From: Labrenzia sp. VG12
GTDB taxonomy: Bacteria; Pseudomonadota; Alphaproteobacteria; Rhizobiales; Stappiaceae
Length of the DNA: 64,000 nucleotides
Direction: 5' to 3'
Assembly: GCF_002237595.1 (NCBI RefSeq)
Contig: NZ_CP022529.1
Location: 4,092,001 to 4,156,000, forward strand
Made by a program: the position numbers and the translations under genes. Below are positions 62,201 to 64,000 of the stretch, one piece after another. The notes beneath the pieces were generated by a model, which worked only from the letters and a program-made list of their open reading frames with translations, searched no databases and was not told where the DNA came from. Every line of letters begins with the position of its first letter. Position 1 is the stretch's first letter.

Positions 62201-62893
62201 TCAGGCCAGATCCCGGTCGAACAGGGGTACGCCACGCCGTCGGAAAAAGACGACCAGAACGGCACCGGCCACAAGACCGCCGACATGGGCAATGAAGGCC
62301 ACCTGGCTGTCGGGTGAGATGACCGCATTGACAACCTGATAGACGATCCAGGCGCCCAGCAGCCAGAACGCCGTCAATCGCAGCGGTATGCGCCCCAAAA
62401 CCAGAACCCAGACTTTCACGCGCGGATGCAGCATCAGGTAGGCTGACACCACACCGGCAACCGCGCCGCTGGCCCCGATCAGGGGCACCGTGGAATTGAC
62501 GTCCATGGCGGCATAGGCAAGACCACCTGCTGCGGCGCAGAGCAGATAGAACACCAGGTAGCGAAAGTGCCCCATCGCATCTTCGACATTGTCGCCAAAC
62601 ACCCATAAAAACAGCATGTTGCCGATCAGATGCATGAAGTTGCCATGCAGGAAGGCATAGGAAATCAATGCCGTCCATTCCGGCAGCACCTGCAGCTGCG
62701 GCGCCAGATCGCGGATATCGAAGAACACCACCGGGATCAACCCGAAGGAATAGGACGAGGCGCCAACGGCCTCGCTGTCGCCTGCCCGCTGGAACAGCAG
62801 GAAGATCAGAACCGTGACCGCGATCAGGGCAAGGTTCACGAAGGGAAGCGGAACATGTTCCAGACGGTTCTTGTCGTGAAGGGGAAGGAACAT
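62201..62893 (-). CDS. Rhomboid family intramembrane serine protease
   Basis: 230 residues with six membrane helices. HLIGNMLFLWVFGDNVED precedes the catalytic Ser in GASGAVAGVVSAYL; the His in FIAHVGGLVAG completes the dyad. The WTALISYAFLHGNFMH segment is the usual loop. Substrates are unknown. Its stop is 11 bases from the stop of the convergent lipoprotein gene. Confidence 0.93.
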   Translation of the reverse strand: MFLPLHDKNRLEHVPLPFVNLALIAVTVLIFLLFQRAGDSEAVGASSYSFGLIPVVFFDIRDLAPQLQVLPEWTALISYAFLHGNFMHLIGNMLFLWVFGDNVEDAMGHFRYLVFYLLCAAAGGLAYAAMDVNSTVPLIGASGAVAGVVSAYLMLHPRVKVWVLVLGRIPLRLTAFWLLGAWIVYQVVNAVISPDSQVAFIAHVGGLVAGAVLVVFFRRRGVPLFDRDLA

Positions 62894-62941
62894 GCAGCCG
62901 AGCGCCTCACTTGCACGGATTTGCGGTGAACCGGGGGTGCC

Positions 62942-63517
62942 TCAGCGGTTCTGCCCCGGCACCCACAGGACGTCATCCGCACCCTTGTCGTTCAGATAGC
63001 GCGAGGCCACGAAAAAATAGTCGGACAGACGGTTCATGTAACGCACCGCCGAGGGGTTGATCTTTTCGCGTGCCGCCAGCTCCACCATCAGGCGTTCGGC
63101 GCGGCGCGACACCGTGCGGGCAAGGTGAAGATGGGCCGAGGCAGCGCTTCCGCCCGGCAGCACGAAAGACCTGAGCGGGCTCAGATCCGCGTTCAGGGCG
63201 TCGATCGCCTCTTCGATCGCGGTCACCTGTGCCTCGGTGATCCGCAGCGGTTCGTAGCCCAGATCCTGATCGGTTTCCGGCGTCGCCAGATCCGCACCAA
63301 GGTCAAACAGGTCGTTCTGGATCCGGCTCAAGGTCCGGTCCACCTCCGGCGCCCCCTCCTGGGTCTGCAGGCGCACCAGACCAACGACAGCATTGGTTTC
63401 GTCGACGGTGCCGTAGGCATCGATCCTGAGGTCATTCTTCGGCCGGCGTTCGCCTGATCCCAGCGCCGTCGTGCCGTCGTCGCCCGTTTTCGTGTAGATC
63501 TTGTTGAGTACAACCAT
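62942..63517 (-). CDS. Cob(I)yrinic acid a,c-diamide adenosyltransferase, PduO type
   Basis: 191 residues. N-terminal KIYTKTGDDGTTALGSGER is the ATP-binding signature, followed by DAYGTVDETNAVVG and HLARTVSRRAERLM. It transfers adenosyl to cobalamin. MVVLNKIYT is the start; upstream in-frame residues do not fit. It lies near etfBA-hbd and the twin-membrane protein, a conserved rhizobial neighbourhood. Confidence 0.93.
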   Translation of the reverse strand: MVVLNKIYTKTGDDGTTALGSGERRPKNDLRIDAYGTVDETNAVVGLVRLQTQEGAPEVDRTLSRIQNDLFDLGADLATPETDQDLGYEPLRITEAQVTAIEEAIDALNADLSPLRSFVLPGGSAASAHLHLARTVSRRAERLMVELAAREKINPSAVRYMNRLSDYFFVASRYLNDKGADDVLWVPGQNR

Positions 63518-63554
63518 GCAGTCTGCCCTTAGTGTCGCGCTATCCGGTTGGCCG

Positions 63555-63752
63555 TTACTGGCCGGACCCGAAGAAGTAGAGCCCACTCATCACCAGGACA
63601 ACCACCAGAAACTGCAATCCGACGCGCCAGCGCATCAGCATCTGTGACCGGTTGGCAGGTCCGTTGCGAAACATGTTCCAGATTCCGAGCAGAAGCACGA
63701 TGGCAACGGCCGCCATGCCAATCGGGATCAATATGTCGATAATGCTTTCCAT
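63555..63752 (-). CDS. Twin transmembrane HIG1-type protein
   Basis: 65 residues. Two membrane helices (ILIPIGMAAVAIVLLLGIWNM and VGLQFLVVVLVMSGLYFFG) linked by FRNGPANRSQMLMRWRVG, the HIG1 hallmark. Mitochondrial relatives associate with respiratory complexes. It is located upstream of pduO. Confidence 0.87.
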   Translation of the reverse strand: MESIIDILIPIGMAAVAIVLLLGIWNMFRNGPANRSQMLMRWRVGLQFLVVVLVMSGLYFFGSGQ

Positions 63753-63806
63753 TTTTACCTCAAGTGGCCGACAAGGCCCTTCTTATGGCCTTCGCCCGGC
63801 CGTTGT

Positions 63807-64000
63807 CTATTCCTCGCCGTCTGCCGCCCAGATACAGAGCCGGTCCAGAAGGCCTGTCGGAAGCACCCGCTTGGCCACCGCCATGACCGTCGTCGGAACC
63901 GTGACATGATAGCGTGCTTTCGGCCGTTTGGCTTCGAGCGCATGCACCAGGCGCTTGACCACGGCTTCCGGCGGCAGTTTGAACGGTCCCGGCTCCCCGG
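63807..64000 (-). CDS. Short-chain dehydrogenase/reductase, C-terminal part
   Basis: The last 63 or so codons of a leftward gene that continues beyond the window. FKLPPEAVVKRLVHALEAKRP and YHVTVPTTVMAVAKRVLP, ending in AADGEE, match the C-terminus of the SDR proteins located beside the HIG1-pduO-etf cluster in rhizobia. The catalytic Ser-Tyr-Lys residues are outside the window. No start codon is visible. Confidence 0.65.
   Translation of the reverse strand, partial: GEPGPFKLPPEAVVKRLVHALEAKRPKARYHVTVPTTVMAVAKRVLPTGLLDRLCIWAADGEE

Overview
The window looks like core chromosome of a high-GC alphaproteobacterium of the order Hyphomicrobiales, most likely near Stappiaceae (Stappia/Roseibium/Labrenzia). 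That placement is inferred from gene content and gene order, not from a search. Supporting gene orders are rsmB-heparinase-purH, aminotransferase-ftsK-lolA, ftsE-ftsX beside hpt and a CpdR-like regulator, argH-LptM-like lipoprotein-lysA-DUF4175 with tlpA divergent, and etfB-etfA-hbd near pduO and a HIG1-type twin-membrane protein. About 70 genes are supported. No rRNA, tRNA, CRISPR array, prophage or insertion sequence was seen. Both edges cut a gene: the end of an L,D-transpeptidase at the left and the end of a short-chain dehydrogenase at the right.

Region by region. 1-8.7 kb: cell-wall and housekeeping genes (LD-transpeptidase end, zinc metallopeptidase, a REP-like repeat, dapF-mtaB, ftsY, a cupin operon, gloB with a divergent methyltransferase). 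8.7-19.5 kb: a Cache-type chemoreceptor, purH, a heparinase-family protein, rsmB, htpX, an SDHAF4 homologue, a GDSL esterase and a DUF922 protein. 19.5-27.7 kb: a rightward run of aminotransferase, ftsK, lolA, an ATP-grasp enzyme, a quinone-oxidoreductase-like protein and a thiolase. 27.8-33.1 kb: a tightly coupled six-gene leftward operon encoding a periplasmic binding protein fused to OmpA, a von Willebrand A lipoprotein, a membrane-anchored OmpA-like protein, a Coq4-like metal-motif protein, XpaC and TelA. This is the best candidate in the window for an undescribed envelope system. 33.6-41.6 kb: accessory metabolism and regulation (LysR with divergent isochorismatase-like hydrolase and a palindromic operator, GST, CoA-ester lyase, DMT exporter, GNAT, ChaC, a small secreted repeat protein). 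41.8-47.3 kb: PlsC-like acyltransferase, YdcF, FtsX-FtsE, a zinc-ribbon DUF3426 protein, hpt and a CpdR-like receiver. 47.5-54.1 kb: DUF4175, lysA, LptM-like lipoprotein, argH, tlpA. 54.1-55.1 kb: three small proteins that share a C-terminal GLGxxVDI/V motif. 55.2-59.4 kb: an acyl-CoA module (acyl-CoA synthetase, hbd, etfA, etfB) in which etfA carries an apparent one-base frameshift. 59.7-62.2 kb: an ECF sigma/anti-sigma pair next to an Arg/Asp-rich exported protein and a lipoprotein that shares a two-cysteine motif with the anti-sigma factor. 62.2-64 kb: rhomboid protease, PduO adenosyltransferase, HIG1 protein, SDR.

How the genes work together. Several groups serve the envelope and division: DapF and LysA supply diaminopimelate and lysine; FtsK and FtsEX act at the septum; FtsY, LolA, HtpX and rhomboid handle membrane and lipoprotein targeting and quality control. 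The etfBA-hbd-acyl-CoA synthetase group is a fatty or aromatic acyl-CoA oxidation module and would need a working EtfA, so the frameshift should be confirmed. All starts and functions are read from sequence alone. Residue positions are approximate unless a specific residue is named.
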